Origin: Antennarius striatus
Taxonomy: Eukaryota; Chordata; Actinopteri; Lophiiformes; Antennariidae
Direction: 5' to 3'
Length of the DNA stretch: 64,000 nt
Assembly (NCBI RefSeq): GCF_040054535.1
Contig: NC_090783.1
Coordinates: 1,633,501-1,697,500, forward strand
Shown here: piece after piece, positions 10,205 through 22,116 of the stretch
Layout of the letters: every line of letters starts with the position of its first letter
Numbering within the stretch: position 1 is the stretch's first letter
Position numbers and translations under genes: made by a program
Notes under the pieces: model-generated
Seen by the model: the letters and a program-made list of their open reading frames with translations, nothing else
The model's database searches: none
Told to the model about the DNA's origin: nothing

Positions 10205-12204
10205 TTTGTCGTGCTGAAAGTCGTGCTGAAGGTCGTGCTGAAGGTCGTGCGGAAGCGGGTCGTCGGTTTGGACCTGATGCTGGTTGTTGGAGCTGAACTC
10301 TGACCCGTTTGTTCCCTTCCAGGGTCATCGTCACCAGTCTGATCCTCACAGCCGTCTGCTGCTACCTGTTGTGAGTAACACCCCCCCCTCTCCTGTTGTT
10401 GTGTTGTTGTTGTGTTGTTGTTGTTGTACTGACCTGCTGGTCCAGGTAACCCTGAAGATGGTTCTGTGACATTAATGCATCTAATTCCTAACATTTCTCC
10501 CTGATTGTGATCAACGATCGATCAACATCCAATCAGACGGTTCAGAAGCAGCTCTGTCTGGTCAGATGACGTCAGTTTAAGGAACACGCTCTGATTGGAT
10601 GATTCTGAACCACGCCCACAAAGCCAGTTAGCGTCTGACCCGTTGATAGTCTGACGAAAGGTTGAGACGGTTTGAGAGCCAAGACTCTTGAGAGCAGAGA
10701 TCCTGAAGAACCTCCAGAGGAACCGGGTTCTAGATGGTTCTAACAGGAGGGAACCGGATGCTTTATTACGGACTTTACCTCTCTGTTCTATACGGTCAGC
10801 TTCAAACGTGATTTCCAAACGTGTCAGATTTGAGCGGCGCCGCTGGAGAACACGGACTTTAATGGAACGCCTCGTGCGAGCCTGAGGACAGACGTTCCCG
10901 TTGATGATCTCAGAATCTCTGCTCGGTGAATTAAATGTCAGGTTTAGTTGGGGAAAAAAAAAAGACGCAGCGATGGAGAACGCGTGAAAAGACTCCGGCG
11001 CTCACAATGTCTGCCTACAAAGAGAACGAGCTGCTGGGTGAGGAGGACAGGTGAGGAATTAGCATCGCAGGAATTCAAACGCGGCGTTCACGCCAGCGAA
11101 CAAGAGCCGTGAAGAAGACTCTAAACGCCCTGAAACGACTCGGTATTCAGAGGTTTACAAAGCTCAAGGACGCCCGAGCAAAAGATCCAAACAGTGGAAT
11201 TAAAAACGCAGCGCTCAGCGCCCATGGACTGGAGACGCAGCTCGCAAACGATTTAAATGCGGAGAAAAATCCCTCAGGGATGTTTGTCACAGCGATAAAG
11301 TGGACTGTAAAGCAAAATCTAACGTAAACATTCCTTTACGACCACATTTATTTAATTAATTGTGTAGTTTAAACAAGTTTTTGGGGGCCGGATGACAAAC
11401 GAGCCGTTTGTGGCCCGCGGGCCGTAGTTGGCCCATGTGTGGCGTAAATGTGTTGGCCCAGTGTGGTCTCGTAATGAGCCGGCGTCTCATCCGGGGTGTA
11501 CCCCGCATCTCACCCGTAGCCAGCTGGGATAGACTCCAGCCAATCAACAGCTGACGACAAGAATGGATGGATGGATGGATGGATGTTAAAGGTGCTATAT
11601 GTTTGGCCACTGGGGGGAGTCATAGCCCTTTTATTGTTTTTTGTTTTATATTACGAGCTTTTCTTTTTCTTTTTTTAAATTTCATTTTATTTTATTGTTT
11701 TTATTTTTTATTTCATTTTATTTCATTGTTTTCATTTTATTTTGTTTTATATTAATTTCTTTCTCGTTTTCGTTTTTTTATTTCATTTTATTTTATTGGT
11801 TTTATTTTTTTCATTTTATTTTAGTGTTTTCATTTTATTTTGTTTTCTATTACTAGCTTCTGTTCTTTTTTTAATTTCATTTTATTGGTTTTATTTTTTT
11901 TTTTTTTATTGGTTTTATTTTATTTTGTTTTATATTACTTTCTTTTCTTTTTTCTTTTTATATATTTATAATTTTTTATATTACCTTCAGACATGTTGCT
12001 GGAAATGGTTCTAGGACCAGGAGGGGCTGCTTCATCTACACATCCAGAGCATCTGACTGGTAAAGCAGCCCCCCAGGACCTAAAGACGCTTCCTCTTCCT
12101 CTCTACCCAGCTGGCTGATCGCCATCCTGGCCCAGACCAACCCGCTGTTCGGCCCTCAGCTGAAGAACGAGACCATCTGGTACCTGCGCTACTTCTGGGA
12201 GTAA
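9328..12204 (+). CDS. atp6v0e2: V-type H+-ATPase subunit e (e2-like), complete
   Basis: Small hydrophobic subunit of the V0 sector of the vacuolar proton pump. Three coding exons, 9328-9431, 10323-10370 and 12111-12204, join to 246 bp encoding 81 aa, exactly the family length. Two transmembrane helices are apparent: about residues 8-26 ([15 protein letters not shown]) and about 36-56 ([20 protein letters not shown]). The conserved parts [17 protein letters not shown] and [21 protein letters not shown]-type end are all present. The N-terminus (HSLALPxIxFTTxWGLVG) and the WE C-terminus favour subunit e2 over e1. The neighbour crebrf, however, is the human neighbour of ATP6V0E1, so the paralog symbol is uncertain. 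Intron 1 contains inverted GGAT/ATCC repeats. A possible 3' UTR intron (donor near 12210, acceptor near 12330) follows the stop. Confidence 0.93.
9469..9762. repeat. (GGAT)n followed by inverted (ATCC)n
   Basis: About 100 bp of GGAT repeats (9469-9570) is followed after a short spacer by about 175 bp of ATCC/CATCC repeats with CCCT variants (9586-9762). The two blocks are reverse complements, so the pair can form a long hairpin in intron 1 of atp6v0e. Confidence 0.9.
10169..10201. repeat. (CA)n and short GTCGTGCTGAAG tandem repeat
   Basis: A CA microsatellite is followed at 10206-10252 by about four copies of a 12-bp unit (GTCGTGCTGAAG with variants). Both lie in intron 1 of atp6v0e, shortly before exon 2. 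Confidence 0.85.
10500..11470. other. Intron 2 of atp6v0e, no internal gene seen
   Basis: Unique-looking intronic sequence with no credible coding exon. One moderately long open frame (about 11109-11327) has no recognisable homology. Confidence 0.4.
11480..11586 (+). repeat. LINE 3' tail with (GGAT)n end
   Basis: Contains CCGGGGTGTACCCCGCATCTC and AGCTGGGATAGACTCCAGC, then ends in GGATGGATGGATG. This is the classic teleost LINE 3' terminus and a better copy of the fragment at 5692-5800. Confidence 0.75.
11640..11990 (+). repeat. T-rich degenerate tandem repeat, period about 85-98 bp
   Basis: Strongly strand-asymmetric T-rich tract in intron 2 of atp6v0e. The landmark TTTTGTTTTATATTA or a close variant recurs near 11640, 11738, 11838 and 11922, each followed by a CTTTTCT-type and an ATTTCATTTTATTTTATTG-type segment. 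Confidence 0.6.
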
Positions 12205-12226
12205 CCGGGGTGAGTCGACCGCGCCG

Positions 12227-12272
12227 CCCCTGAAGGCATCACCGGAGCCGACTCTGGCGATGCCTTCAGGGG
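12227..12272. repeat. Perfect 14-bp inverted repeat (hairpin)
   Basis: Left arm CCCCTGAAGGCATC (12227-12240), 18-nt loop, right arm GATGCCTTCAGGGG (12259-12272). It lies just after the atp6v0e stop, in 3' UTR or a 3' UTR intron. Confidence 0.9.
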
Positions 12273-12688
12273 TTTTGTCCCTCGCTGGCTGCCGTAGATG
12301 TGAGCTGAATCCTGTTCTTTCTGCTCCAGGTGACCTGATGCCTCGTCATCATCATCTTCATCACACACACACACACACACACTCACACACACACACCGGC
12401 TGCAGAATGGACGACACAACAACCCTTTTTTTGTTGTTTTTTTTTTGTTCTTCGTGGTTTGATGTGAGCTGAACTGCCGCGTCATTGGTTGGAAGTGGGT
12501 CATGATGTCATCGTGACGCGGGTGTCGCGTTCCAGACGCTCTTGGTTTCCTATGAGGTCGTTTACATTCCTGCCGTCGCCGTCGGAGACCGAGAACTGAG
12601 AGTGTTTGTATTTATTCGGCCTGCGGGCGCCGATGGAAGCGAAGTGTGTTTACCTCAACGTTATATAACTGTTATTATCTGTGATGTA

Positions 12689-12739
<51 letters not shown>

Positions 12740-14113
12740 CGAGAATCTCCCAAACCCGCTCCAGCGAAGCGCCATCCCTCCCACCTCCACATACAACTCC
12801 CTCCCACACACTCACCTCTTTTTTTGCTCCGTACCGGAGGTCCTGGTTGCCATGGCGATCGCATCCCCCACCCCCCCCATTCCGTTTCACTCGACCCCTC
12901 CCGTTGAGATCTCTCCGTTCTCCTCCGGCTGCGTTTTCGGTCTCTCTGTTGGGATAAATCGGGGGTTTTTTTGTTTTTTTTTGCGATCTGGGTCACGCCC
13001 CGCTTCCTGATCAGTCGGCTTCAGAGCCGCTACCACGACGACGCCCCGCCCCCGACTCCCCCCCCCCCTCCTCTAAAACCACTTTGCTTCAGCCAAAAAG
13101 AATTCCAATCAATATACAGCTACTTTTTAGAAAGACCAAATTGCGTCGTATCTCCTCCTCCGTCCCTTCTGGTCCTCGTCGTGGTGGCGCGCTGAGTCGG
13201 CGAAACCAATGTGTCGTGGGGGGGTGGGATGGGGGGTGGCGGCGTCACGCCGAGTGCGATCACACGCCGCCACGAGGCTTTCCCTCGACGGGATGCTGGG
13301 ATGGGATCCAACCGTTCCATCCGATCCAAATATCGTTTTTATTTCCTTTATTTTCTCCACAATATTAAACTTTTCTTCCCAAAAACACGTTAAATGTTTT
13401 TTGTTTTTTTCTCCTGAATTCGCCGCTTTTCCCTCTGCTCTGACGTCAGTCCTTCCTTAGAAATTTGTTTTCCCGATATTATCGATCAAAAATCGAAATA
13501 GGAGCTATTTCAAAACTGAAACATTTTCCCTGACAGAAGGTATTTCGTTTCAAAGCTTCTGTCCAGTAGACGGGAGGTGGAACATTTTTAAAAACGTTCA
13601 TTTTGAGACTGAATTTCTAAATTCTACTTGTTACCATGGAAACTAAAAAAATAAAAGCACCAGAAATTCAGATTTGGCAAAAAAAAAAAACCCCGGCCGC
13701 TCCAGCGCTCGGGTATCGTGGGTAGGAAATGTTTGGGGGTCTTTTCCCGAACATCGACTTCCGGTCGGTTTGGATTGCGTTCCTTAACCCTTTCACAGGA
13801 TCCTACAGAAATCACATTTCCTGTCGGCGGTGTGGGGGCGGGGCAGGGGGGCGTCGCTCGCGTCTCGTCTCGCCGAACCGTCCCGCAGAACGATCGGGGT
13901 TCAGGGTCACCCCTCGTCGATCTGATTGTGTTCTTCCGCCGTCGCTCTGGAGATTATTCCTGCTACACGGGTGGATTGTGAGTGTGAGGGAGTCGCCATG
14001 GTTACAGAAATCCAGCGAACCACAGCTCTGATTGTTGTGGAGTGGCGCTCCTGTGTGTGACCTTGTTTTTCCTGCTAAACGCTCCTACGTGACTGATGTC
14101 GTCTGTTAAGCTC

Positions 14114-14119
14114 AATAAA
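14114..14119 (+). terminator. Polyadenylation signal, atp6v0e
   Basis: AATAAA in the context CTCAATAAAATGTGTG, the first strong signal downstream of atp6v0e on its strand. Confidence 0.55.
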
Positions 14120-14139
14120 ATGTGTGCGGACTGGAACCC

Positions 14140-15049
14140 CAGATCCTGGTGACCTTCTTCCTAACGCCCCGTCTTATCTCACAAGGACACGCTCACCATG
14201 GGGGGGGCAGGAGTGATGGGGGGGTTGAAGGGTAAGGTCAGTTCCAGATTCACACGTAGTTGTTTAGTTCCCTTTAGTGTTGCTTCTATTTGCCACCAAA
14301 CCCAGAACTCTAGTGGAGGAAGATGCTTCCAATAATCGATCGGTTGATTCAATACCCATCAGTACATTTGACTGTTGCCATGACAAAACAAGATTTTGTG
14401 AAATATTAGACTGAACGTAAAATTTACAGGGACTGCTGCTGTTACTACACCATTATTACACCATTACTGCACCATTATTATCATGTATTGAAGGTGTTAT
14501 TACACATAACATCATTATTAAATATCATTACACTGTTATAACACCATTATTGTACATATTACTCCGTTACTACTCTTTATACACGATTATAACACCATTA
14601 TTACGCCATTACAACACCATTATATAATATAGATATAATTAACGTAATAAGTTAATAAATCAATCGCTGAATATTTCTCACCATCAACCAAAGCTCTTTT
14701 CTTAGTGGGTTATGATGAAACATCAAAATAACATTTTGGTTGTAAATTTTTATTTTAATAAATTTGGCGGCTAACTTCAGATAGTTCATTTATTTCAATT
14801 AATAAATTAAATTAATGATCTGCTGTCTCATTATAGAGGAAACTACAGCAACATGACATTTTGAAAAAGCCCGTGTTCGTGCGGTCAATCGATCGATCGG
14901 TCAATCAGCTGATCCATGTCGCCAATGAGAAGTAAAGATGATGTATTGATTGGGTTCTCAGATGAAACCTGGTGGGCCCCCACAGCCTCAAAGAGCAGCA
15001 GCATTGATTACATGTGATGATTGAATCCACATTAATGCACATTACTGTA

Positions 15050-15105
<56 letters not shown>

Positions 15106-15730
15106 TGTCAGAGGCAGACAACAGGATGCTAATTGACCTTTTAGCTAATACGAGATAGATCTTTACAAATGAGCACAAAATGTGTTTGATAAAAGTTGTG
15201 TCAAAATAAAAGTCAGACTGGAGTAACGTTTATTAAAAGGCAAATTAAACATTTGAAAATTTAAAATCCAAAATTGTTCCATTCATAGTAATTAATATAA
15301 TTTATTTATTTATTAAAAATAAAAACACTTAAACTGATTATTGACAGAGATACAGCTAATCTTAGTTGTGGTTAAATTAAATTCTCTCTGGACATCGTGG
15401 CTCCACCCCTTTGTCCGCATCAACCACAGAATTAATCGTCCTCTTTTAGGCCACGCCCACTCCTCCACTGGGTCCAATGAAAATCCTTCCTGTGGTTTGT
15501 GGTCCGGATCACCAGCAAAATGTGATTTATTTATTTATTCAGATTAAATTCAGAATCCTAAGAACAAACTGAGATTTTTCTGATTTGATCCTTTTCTTCT
15601 TTGTTTCTTCCATAAAGAACAACTTCCTGTTGACTGAATGTGTTTGTAAACAACCTTTAGAGACGCTGTCACCTGATTGGATGTGCTGACACATTCCCTG
15701 TAACAGATCACGTGACGTGTGTTGGGTCAA
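14140..15730. other. AT-rich intergenic DNA with CA microsatellite
   Basis: Contains a degenerate run of CCATTATTAC-like phrases (about 14440-14620) and a (CA)n tract at 15053-15102. No gene recognised. AATAAA-type signals occur on both strands around 15729-15748. Confidence 0.5.
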
Positions 15731-15769
15731 TAAAGGTTTTTTATTTTGTATGCTTTCATTGGTCTAACA

Positions 15770-16060
15770 TCTGAGTCGGAGCCCTGCGGACTTGTTTCCG
15801 GGTTGCGGTGAGCCGCGGAGGCGCAGAAGGCCCGCCGGGCTCCGCTGCTCGGTTCACGCCGGCGAGGAAGCATTTCCGGCGGGTCTCTGCACTCCAACAA
15901 ACCCGGAGGACCGGTGGGGTTAGCGGGTTCACAGCCCGGTCCTCCCCGTGTCCTGAAAGACAGGTCGTGTGACCCCGCCCCTCTGACGTCACGGTGTTGT
16001 ACAACCATATCCGCTTTCACCCAACCTGGCTAACAACAACTAGCGTTGAACCGGAAGCGG
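15770..16060. promoter_or_regulatory. Isolated CpG-rich block, promoter or tiny unrecognised gene
   Basis: Sharply bounded GC/CpG-rich block inside AT-rich DNA. Its right edge has TTGAACCGGAAGCGG (ETS-like) and a TGACGTCA CRE at about 15984-15991. On the minus strand two overlapping frames are open (97 and 82 codons), and a minus-strand AATAAA lies just past the block, so a roughly 320-nt transcription unit is possible. I recognise neither protein. It could also be a free-standing promoter. Confidence 0.3.
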
Positions 16061-16639
16061 TGTAGTCTCCACTTCAAAATAAATGTCAAAACGAAAGATT
16101 TATGGAGCAAAAAAACTTTTTTCAAAATGTACGTAAACAAACTTCTTAACTGTCAACAGCGTGAAATAAGTTTATCATATTTAATATAAATATTATAATA
16201 CACTACAATATTTTATTATATTAATTTGTTCATTTATTTATCCGTTAGCCGTTTTTAATGTTCGCCTCATTTACTTGTAAAGTCGGGTTTTAATTTGAAA
16301 ATTTTTTTACTAATTATTTCTGACTCCTGTCAAATGTGAAAAAATATATAATAAATATGTGTGATATTATAGAATGTGCGTGTTCTTTTTTTGGTGTGAG
16401 ATGTATTAATGTGTTTTCTACAGTTTTTGTCATGATGTTTGTGCTGGTGGAGAAATGCCTGTTGGAATATGACATGTACTGTATGTTCTGTAAGAAATTA
16501 AGTAAAAAGGAGAAAAAAAACACATTGAGATCAAATTTAATATCAATTATTCAAATACATTTCAGATGCTCACCGTTCCTTGTGGAGTAGATTGAACGTA
16601 TGTGGTCCTGGAGGAGGTTCTGGTGCCGGGCCCAGCTAA

Positions 16640-16800
16640 ACCCTGGACACCCAGAGAGACAAACAACCATTCATGATCACATACATCTGCTGACACGTCA
16701 CAATCACCAAGTCATCTATAATATATGTGTATGGGATGTGGGAGGAAGAGCTGTGGAACAAAAGGCCCAAAGGCGTGAGTTTGAAAGCAGATCATTGATG
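16640..16800 (+). repeat. Degraded retroelement fragment
   Basis: AGACAAACAACCATTCATGATCACA, a GGATGTGGGAGGAAG-like phrase and a downstream AAAGGC segment match in order the common teleost repeat whose intact form reads ACAAACAACCATTCACACTCACA and TGTGGGAGGAAGCC. Heavily diverged, so family assignment is tentative. Confidence 0.45.
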
Positions 16801-17760
16801 ATGACTTCATCAGGATGGACGTTCAAACTAATGGACAGCGTATGGGGAAAGGGATTATCATCAGTTACAGTTACAAACCACTATTGAATCCACTATTTAC
16901 CAGATGTAATCCCATTTCTCATGAATAAACTAGTTCTGGAACATTCCTGGTTTTTCTGCTGCAGCTGCATCCTTCAGATCCAGCAGAGGGTTTGGCTAAC
17001 AAGACTGATCCAGAATCACATCTGGAACCAGGTCTTGGTGGATTCTGAGCTCAGCTTGGGATCGGAATGTCCAACTATGTCTGACATACATCTTTCTCAC
17101 AGATGGAGATGCTTTCTTCTGGGATATAAAATTAGGCCTGAACTGGGAAACATTTGTGGCTCTACTGGAGAAGTAAGACTTTGAAGGGGGGCTCGGTGTT
17201 TGAACTTCACCTAATCTGTTAGTGATGTCCATAATCAGGAGGATGAAACAGTTGTTAAACTATTATGTTCAATGGGGATTATTAATGGGATTATTTGTTT
17301 ATTTTTTATTTATTTATATATACTGTATACATAAAAATATATACAGTATTTATCTTTATTTTGCATTAAAAAAAAAAAAAGAATAGAAAAATGAACTAAA
17401 ATAAAAAGAAATTTTAAAAACTTTCCCCATGGGAATTATTTATTTATCTATTCTTTATTTTCGTATAAAAAATAAAATAATAAAACACTAAAATATAAAC
17501 AGAAATTGTAAAAAAAAAAAGTCCCTATGAGAAATCTTTATTTATTTATTTACTGATTTATTGACTCTTGATATTTGAATAAAAAATAAAAGAAGAAAGA
17601 AAATAAAAAGATTTTTTTTAATTTCCCATTTATTAATTTCAATAACTTCCAATAATAGTCTTAAATGTTAATTAAAAAAGAACAGAATCTATTCTTTGTA
17701 CTCCTGTCTGATTATTATCAATCGATCCCTGATAACTCACACGTGACTCTGGAGGACTTT
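16800..17760. other. AT-rich intergenic DNA
   Basis: No supported gene. It includes the inverted pair ATACTGTATA / TATACAGTAT at 17320-17349 and several A/T homopolymers. Confidence 0.5.
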
Positions 17761-17769
17761 TATTTTGAA

Positions 17770-18616
17770 ACCCCGTCCCGGCGCGAGCCGCGCTCACCTT
17801 GACGCTTGACGTTCTTCCTGCGGGATCACTGGTGAACTCAGTTACCCCCCCCCCCTGCCACCGATGAGGCCTCTGACGGTTCTTCCCGGTGACCCCCTCC
17901 TGAACGCCAACAGGTCAGTCTCTCCGCGCGCGTCCGTCTCCGTTACCGGGTCCGGTGAAGCCTGGCGCGCGCAGCTAAACACGTTCTGTAAACACAAACA
18001 ACAACAACAACAACAAGGGGGGGGGGGGTCCATCATCCAGCTGTCGGTGCGTTTGTGCGTAAAAGAGAAAGAAAAAGTGGCGCAAAGTGTCCACGCGCAC
18101 ATTTAAAAGTGCGTTAAAACTTTATTAATAAATGTCCTCCGGGGGGGGGGGGGTGTTGCTCCGCCATCTGAGAGGAGGGGAGGAGGAGGCGGTGGGTGTG
18201 GAGGGGAGGGGGCCACTCTAACACTCCCACAGCCGCATTCCGGGTCCCGCTCCTCCGCCATGCAGACCCGCGCGTTTACCGGAGTTCCCGCGTGCGTCCG
18301 GTGGTTTACCGTCAACCGGTGCGCGCGCGCGCGGCGCGGGGTTCTCCCCCCGGTTTGAAGGTGCGTTTTCATCCCGGAGAGGCCCAGGCCGACATTTTAG
18401 CCCCCCGGTCCGGAGGAGCCTGAACTCGGAGGGGACATCCGAGGACACGGTAAACCCCCCCACCACCACCACCACCACCTCTACCCCTCTGCCCGTCCCT
18501 CCCCAGCGGCGGAGCGGCTTTTGTTGTTCCACCGTTACCGGGAAGTTGTTGACAAATATTTGGAACAAACATTTTAGTCCGTGAACGGGGATAGAACATG
18601 GCTACTGTCACACACA

Positions 18617-18686
<70 letters not shown>

Positions 18687-19980
18687 TCGTATTACTTCAA
18701 ACTGAATATTCTCTTGATTTCCTCCAGTATTTCCATCTCTGCGCATTTTATTCCAGGTTGTGCCCCCATCCGTCCGAACCCGCTGCTTTTTTTTTAGTTA
18801 TTTTATTTTATTTTATTTTTATTTTTTTTCTTCTTCCTGTTAAACTTCAGTTTTTATTGGAATAAAAACGGGGAATAACTCCCCCCCACACACACACACA
18901 CACACAAGTGGGGTGACGTTACCCCCACCGGCAGGTGGACTGAAAGTTGTTCCGCGGATTTATCCTCAACTTTAATCTTTAACTTAAAAAAAAAAAAAAA
19001 AAAAAGTGCGGAGCGGCCGCGGATGAGGAATCGTGGAAACCGAAGCGGACCCACGCGCTCCCTAATCTACCGGATTAACTATTAATGTTGGACATCCGGT
19101 GGCACTGCCAGCTGCGCCCCATTTTTATTGTTGTCTTGCGCGGAGAGGATCCCTGTTGTCTCGGCTGGAAACCGGCGGCGCGGGGGCTGCTTCTGGTAGG
19201 ACTTCTTCTCTTTTATCCCTCCCCAGGAAAGAAACGCGTTCATCGTGGATGTGCGGGGTGAAATAGGAAGCTTTCTCCCCGTGGAAGTGCGGTGCCATGC
19301 GGGACGCGCTGCTGGCTGCCACCACCATGGCACCTTCTCCTTCTACCCCCCCCACACCCCCAACCCCCCCACTCCAGCTCCTGTTGTTCTCTCCAGCTGT
19401 GCGGACACTCGGTGCCGTCACGCACCGACAATGGAAGCCGCGCTGGTCGGTTCATCTGGTGGGGGTGGTTGGTTGGTTGGTTGGGGGGGGGGGACAGGGG
19501 AAAGAGAGAACCGGGACGCGCTCCGGATGGACCGCCGGGAGAGGCGAGGCGAGGCGGGGAGAGGAGAGGAGAGGCGAGGGGCGGCGGACGGGGGCCACTT
19601 TGGCTCTCCATCGTCACGGGAATCGGAGCTCCAAGGACACGGAGAGGAGAGACTAGGGAGGGGGGTGGGTGGGGGGGTCGCATCCCGTTCGATCAGGGTG
19701 TTTGATCATTTATTTCTAATCCCCGGAGCGAAGCGGGGCTTGTTGTCCGTCATTCGGACGCGCTCATTCGGCAGCCTGTCCTCCCAGACAGACCGACGTC
19801 CAGACAGTCTCACCCCCCCCCCAGCGCCTCCCCTCTGTTCGGGCACACTCTCCGCCATCGCGGCCTCCTTTACGGACTGTTTTAATTCACTTTCCTCCCC
19901 GGTGGGCGCGTCTCTCCGTGCGTAACCCGGATCCGAGGCCGCCGGCGGAGCGGGTTCACCGGCTGGTCAGAGTCGGCTCA
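17770..19980 (+). promoter_or_regulatory. CpG-rich leader/promoter region of crebrf
   Basis: Three CpG-dense stretches (about 17770-18560, 19000-19560 and 19700-19980) separated by a TG microsatellite (18620-18684) and poly-A/T tracts. They precede the plus-strand crebrf coding exons, and possible non-coding leader exons with GT donors are visible (for example after GACACG near 18449). Exact transcription starts cannot be fixed from sequence. Long GC-driven open frames here have no recognisable protein content. Confidence 0.45.
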
Positions 19981-22080
19981 CCCCCGGCCGGGGTGAGGCG
20001 CTTCCGCTGTCAGACGTCTGGCGCATGTTGGGATGAAAGGAATTCCTCCTTGTGATGGGATGTAAAATAGTTCTCCGGGTGGGTTTTATGGAAGCGACAA
20101 AAGTCTGAGGAAAAGTTTAATTCTAAATCAGAAGGAATAAAATGTCCTAAACTTCCACACTGGGTCCATGTTCTCAGAAGCTTTTTCCCCCTCCGGAGCC
20201 GGAATTCAACCAGTATCCATGGAAATCACCAAAAATGCCAACAATAGAGGTTAAAAACAGCTGAGCTCGTTTGTCCTGGAGATAAAACCAGAGTTTAGAC
20301 TTCAGACGCGGAAACAGAACCGGGTTTTTGTTTGTGGGAGGACACTTTGTGACTTTTTAAATATTGAGTTGTGTTTTCTCCCACAAACTCTTTATAATTT
20401 GACTTTATATTAACAGCTGGAGGAGCTGCTGCCTTCTGCTCGTGTTTCTTTGGTTTGTTAGCAGAATAACACAAAATTAACCACGCAGATTTCCCTCAAA
20501 CTTTGTGGAACAATGTGACCCGGACCGGTCCAGAGCCCTGTCCAGAACTCCGTCTGGAATCTTTTCCGTTGGCGTTCAGATGATAGAAAGAGCTGTTTTG
20601 GGAAGTTTTTCCTTGATTGAACAGACTTGAATGAAACTTTGTGCCTCGAGAACGATCGGGTTGCCGTTCTTTTTTGTGATTGGAGAAGTTTCCGTCCAGG
20701 AAGGAGTCCAGTCAACCTGGAGTCGTCTTGTTTTCTCAGAACCACCTGATAGTCTCCATCTGCGAGGCAGACGAAGCTCATTGGACGTTCTAACAGGAAC
20801 AAGTCCAATCTGGAGCCTTCTTATTATCGAGCAAACGCCTGATAGTCTTCCAACAGGAAGGAGACCCCAGGAGAAGAAGTCCTGGATGGTGCTAGAGTCA
20901 TCTGACTGGAATCCAGAGGAACCATCTGGTGGATCTGAAGGAGGCGGATGTAGCGGGACAAATATCCTGGAGGAATGGGATAAGATTCCTCAGGAAGCTG
21001 GATCTGGATGAGGTTAGCGTCGCCATAGAAGCCAACGGCTCTCTAGACTCTGTCCCGTCAGAGACGGCGGTAGAAACAACCGTTGTTGACTGATTTGTTT
21101 ATTGCGAACAGCTGATTTATGGTCGACGTTAACCTGAAGCTCATTTAAATGCGAGCTGAGTCGCGTTGCTTCCGGCTGCAGAGATGTTTTTGGTTAAAAA
21201 CGATGCAGATTTCCTTCAGTTCTTCATCTTACATAACAGCCAAAGCACAGACACGAGGTCGGCTTTCCTTTCTTTGCCCACACGGCGTTCTGGAAGCGCT
21301 CGGCAGCTGCCCCTACATATGTCTCCCGATGACTAACATCGTCCTCCGAACTCCGCAACCAAATGTTTGGCGTTGGTTGTGTGCGTGTCGGCATCCCGTT
21401 TGTTTGCCGAGCGGCCCGACGGGTGCTCGGCTGAACGTTTCAGCGCTTATTGACCCAAAGCCGTTGGGGAGGTGAAGCAATTTCCTTCTGGTTCCCGGTT
21501 GCCCCGCCGTGAACTCGACGCCACGTTTACCTTCAGACCAACCCGTGTTGAACCAACGCGCAATAAATGATTGTTAGCTGGCTGTTTGGAACCATAACAG
21601 CCCCCGCCCCCACCCCCAGGAGGGAGGGTAGGCCGGACCAGTTTGTGTGTTTGTAGATGGTTTATCAGGCATAATAAGGAAATTAAAACTCGTTTTTCGT
21701 TGCTCCGAGGTCTGAATCATCGTACAAACTCCCAGCTCCTTCGCGTCTCTGGATCTTCCGCCGCTCGCTGGGATTATTGCTCTCCTTCCACCCGTTTGTT
21801 ATCTGCTCCAAACGCCTGCGTGTTGTGTGATTAGTGTTTGTGTACGCCGCGTGTTTGCAGCAGTTGATTCCCGTGTGCCAAATACCAGTTTTCCACAAGG
21901 CGTGCCAAGATAGTGTCACCGCCACCCAGCCGATCTTCACTTCCTCATTCCTGCGCGTCTGAGGTCACCCAGCGTCCTTCGGTATTGTTTTGTGAATCGC
22001 TGATCCGGGGTCAGTTTCTCTCTGCTGGTTTTTACGCAGGTGGTGAACGGTAGGCCTGTTTTGTTCGTTGTGTGTATCGC

Positions 22081-22116
<36 letters not shown>

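Larger units (their letters stand above)
12205..14135 (+). other. Probable long 3' UTR of atp6v0e
   Basis: Runs from the stop codon to the first good AATAAA at 14114. It carries CA/TG microsatellites at 12363-12397 and 12690-12738 and a perfect 14-bp inverted repeat at 12227-12272. No other coding frame is convincing. The UTR extent is inferred from the polyA signal only. Confidence 0.5.

Noticed and set aside
15740-16060. Telomerase, RNase P or RNase MRP RNA gene
   Set aside because: The size is suitable and CTAACCCC is present, but there is no correct telomere template, H/ACA box or family core that I can find.
17864-18106. Small coding exon starting MRPLTVLPGDPLLNANR with a GTCAGT donor
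   Set aside because: It has a plausible donor but no partner exon or homology, and the later crebrf start MPQ matches human, so at most this is a leader exon.
19245-19925. 226-codon open frame in the CpG region
   Set aside because: GC-driven open frame with several overlapping equally long frames on both strands and no recognisable domain.
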